Of a DNA stretch of 64,000 nucleotides, positions 63,390 through 64,000 are shown piece after piece. The position numbers and the translations under genes were made by a program. The notes below the pieces were generated by a model. The model searched no databases. It was not told where the DNA came from and saw only the letters and a list, made by a program, of their open reading frames with translations. The DNA lies in NCBI RefSeq assembly GCF_902364025.1, contig NZ_CABJCG010000020.1:46807-110806 (forward strand). Reading direction: 5' to 3'. Source of the DNA: Enterocloster lavalensis. Its GTDB lineage: Bacteria > Bacillota > Clostridia > Lachnospirales > Lachnospiraceae. How positions within the stretch are numbered: the first letter of the stretch is position 1; each line of letters opens with the position of its first letter.

Positions 63390-63418
63390 TTGATAATTTC
63401 CCTTATTGGAAGTATAAT
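63390..63418 (+). promoter_or_regulatory. G3 promoter with switch element and intact -35 (expressed configuration)
   Basis: TTGATA (63390-63395), exactly 17 bp, TATAAT (63413-63418), with A-rich tracts upstream (63361-63386) like an UP element. The spacer holds TTTCCC-TTATT-GGAAG (63397-63412), identical to G1. Of the three paralogues only this one has both boxes in good form. Confidence 0.82.
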
Positions 63419-63483
63419 CAACTCGTAATGCAATTAGGAATTTCAAAAAGTATTTCAAAAAGAAAAAGGAGAGTGCATTAATT

Positions 63484-64000
63484 ATGAGAAAGCAGACAAA
63501 ATTAGTTGCTGTATTATCCACAGCAGCACTGCTCGCCATTGGTGCATCCATGACCTCTTTTGCGGCTCAGGGTTGGGCTGAGGAAGATGGGACTTGGGTT
63601 TATTATGACAAGAATGGCGACAAGGTTACCGAGGCTTGGAAAAAGTCTGGGGACAACTGGTATTGGTTAGATGACAACGGCGAGATGGCCACTGATATGC
63701 TGGTCGAGGATGATGACAACTTTTACTATGTAGATGCCAACGGCGTTATGGTTCGTAATCAGTGGGTAGCTATTGAGAACGAGGATGCCGGTGAAGAAGA
63801 TGAGCCGGATAATTACTGGTACTATTTCCAGGCTAATGGTAAGGCTTATAAGAGATCTGACAATGCTAGCTCCAATGCTATCAACGCTAAAGTTATCAAT
63901 GGTAAAAAGTATGCATTTGATACCGATGGCCGTATGTTGTATGGCTGGGTAGTAGATGGCGAGCGCCAGACTGATGATGATGCCTGGAAGGATGCAGATG
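63484..64000 (+). CDS. Surface gene G3: secreted cell-wall-binding repeat protein (cut by window end)
   Basis: The visible 172 codons show the same signal peptide and aromatic repeat plan as G1 and G2 (WVYYDKNGDKVTEAW, NWYWLDDNGEMATDML, FYYVDANGVMV), without stop before the window ends. From the switch element through codon 45 it is identical in DNA to G1 (63397-63620, 224 bp), after which they diverge abruptly. AGGAGAG precedes the ATG. It has the strongest promoter of the three, so I infer it is the copy expressed in this arrangement. Confidence 0.85.
   Translation, partial: MRKQTKLVAVLSTAALLAIGASMTSFAAQGWAEEDGTWVYYDKNGDKVTEAWKKSGDNWYWLDDNGEMATDMLVEDDDNFYYVDANGVMVRNQWVAIENEDAGEEDEPDNYWYYFQANGKAYKRSDNASSNAINAKVINGKKYAFDTDGRMLYGWVVDGERQTDDDAWKDAD

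Overview
The window looks like chromosomal DNA of a GC-rich, spore-forming Lachnospiraceae of the Enterocloster / Clostridium clostridioforme type. I infer this from the Firmicutes order rpmG-secE-nusG-rplK-rplA-rplJ-rplL, a CotS-like spore-coat kinase, BMP-type nucleoside transport, YesM/YesN-type two-component control of pectin genes, and acidic cell-wall-binding repeat proteins. No rRNA, tRNA, CRISPR array, insertion sequence or prophage module was seen.

Layout. 1-860 is non-coding with nested long inverted repeats. 0.86-10.6 kb holds a nitroreductase, a CdaR/PucR-type regulator and a BMP-type ABC importer operon ending in a DapA-family aldolase, a PfkB sugar kinase and deoC, which together suggest (deoxy)nucleoside or pentose use. 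10.9-19.2 kb is mixed housekeeping: DnaQ-like exonuclease, VanW protein, Lrp regulator with aminotransferase, trmL, CotS-like kinase, phosphoglucomutase. 19.3-24 kb is a FadR-type regulator, a cysteine-desulfidase (CyuA) family enzyme, two small membrane proteins and an opine-dehydrogenase-like enzyme. 28.7-44.9 kb is a Gram-positive pectin utilisation locus: two sugar ABC importers, an unusual glycosidase-like protein, SDR, YesN/YesM pair, GH28, GH105 and a LacI regulator. The galacturonate-pathway gene uxaB lies at 61.6 kb. 45.3-48.8 kb is a large secreted papain-like protein whose two catalytic halves are in reversed order. 49.2-57.4 kb is mreB, recD2, comFC-like and the ribosomal protein cluster with its L10 leader.

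The most striking feature is a dispersed surface-protein switch candidate. Three paralogous secreted cell-wall-binding repeat genes, called here G1 (26371-28083, minus), G2 (59709-61388, minus) and G3 (63484 to the window end, plus), share the same leader and signal peptide. G1 and G2 are each followed, reading their own strand, by genes for XerC/D-like tyrosine recombinases (one after G1, two after G2). All three leaders contain the same palindromic 16-bp element exactly between the -35 and -10 boxes, and homology stops at its upstream edge. Only G3 has a good -35 (TTGATA) plus upstream A-tracts; G2 has TCTATA and G1 CTCATA, while all three have a perfect TATAAT. Recombination at the element would therefore move one active -35 half-promoter between alternative surface-protein genes. 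G3 is inverted relative to G1 and G2, so exchange with G3 is an inversion (about 1.9 kb containing uxaB, or about 35 kb). The promoter geometry and identity are directly visible; recombination itself is inference.
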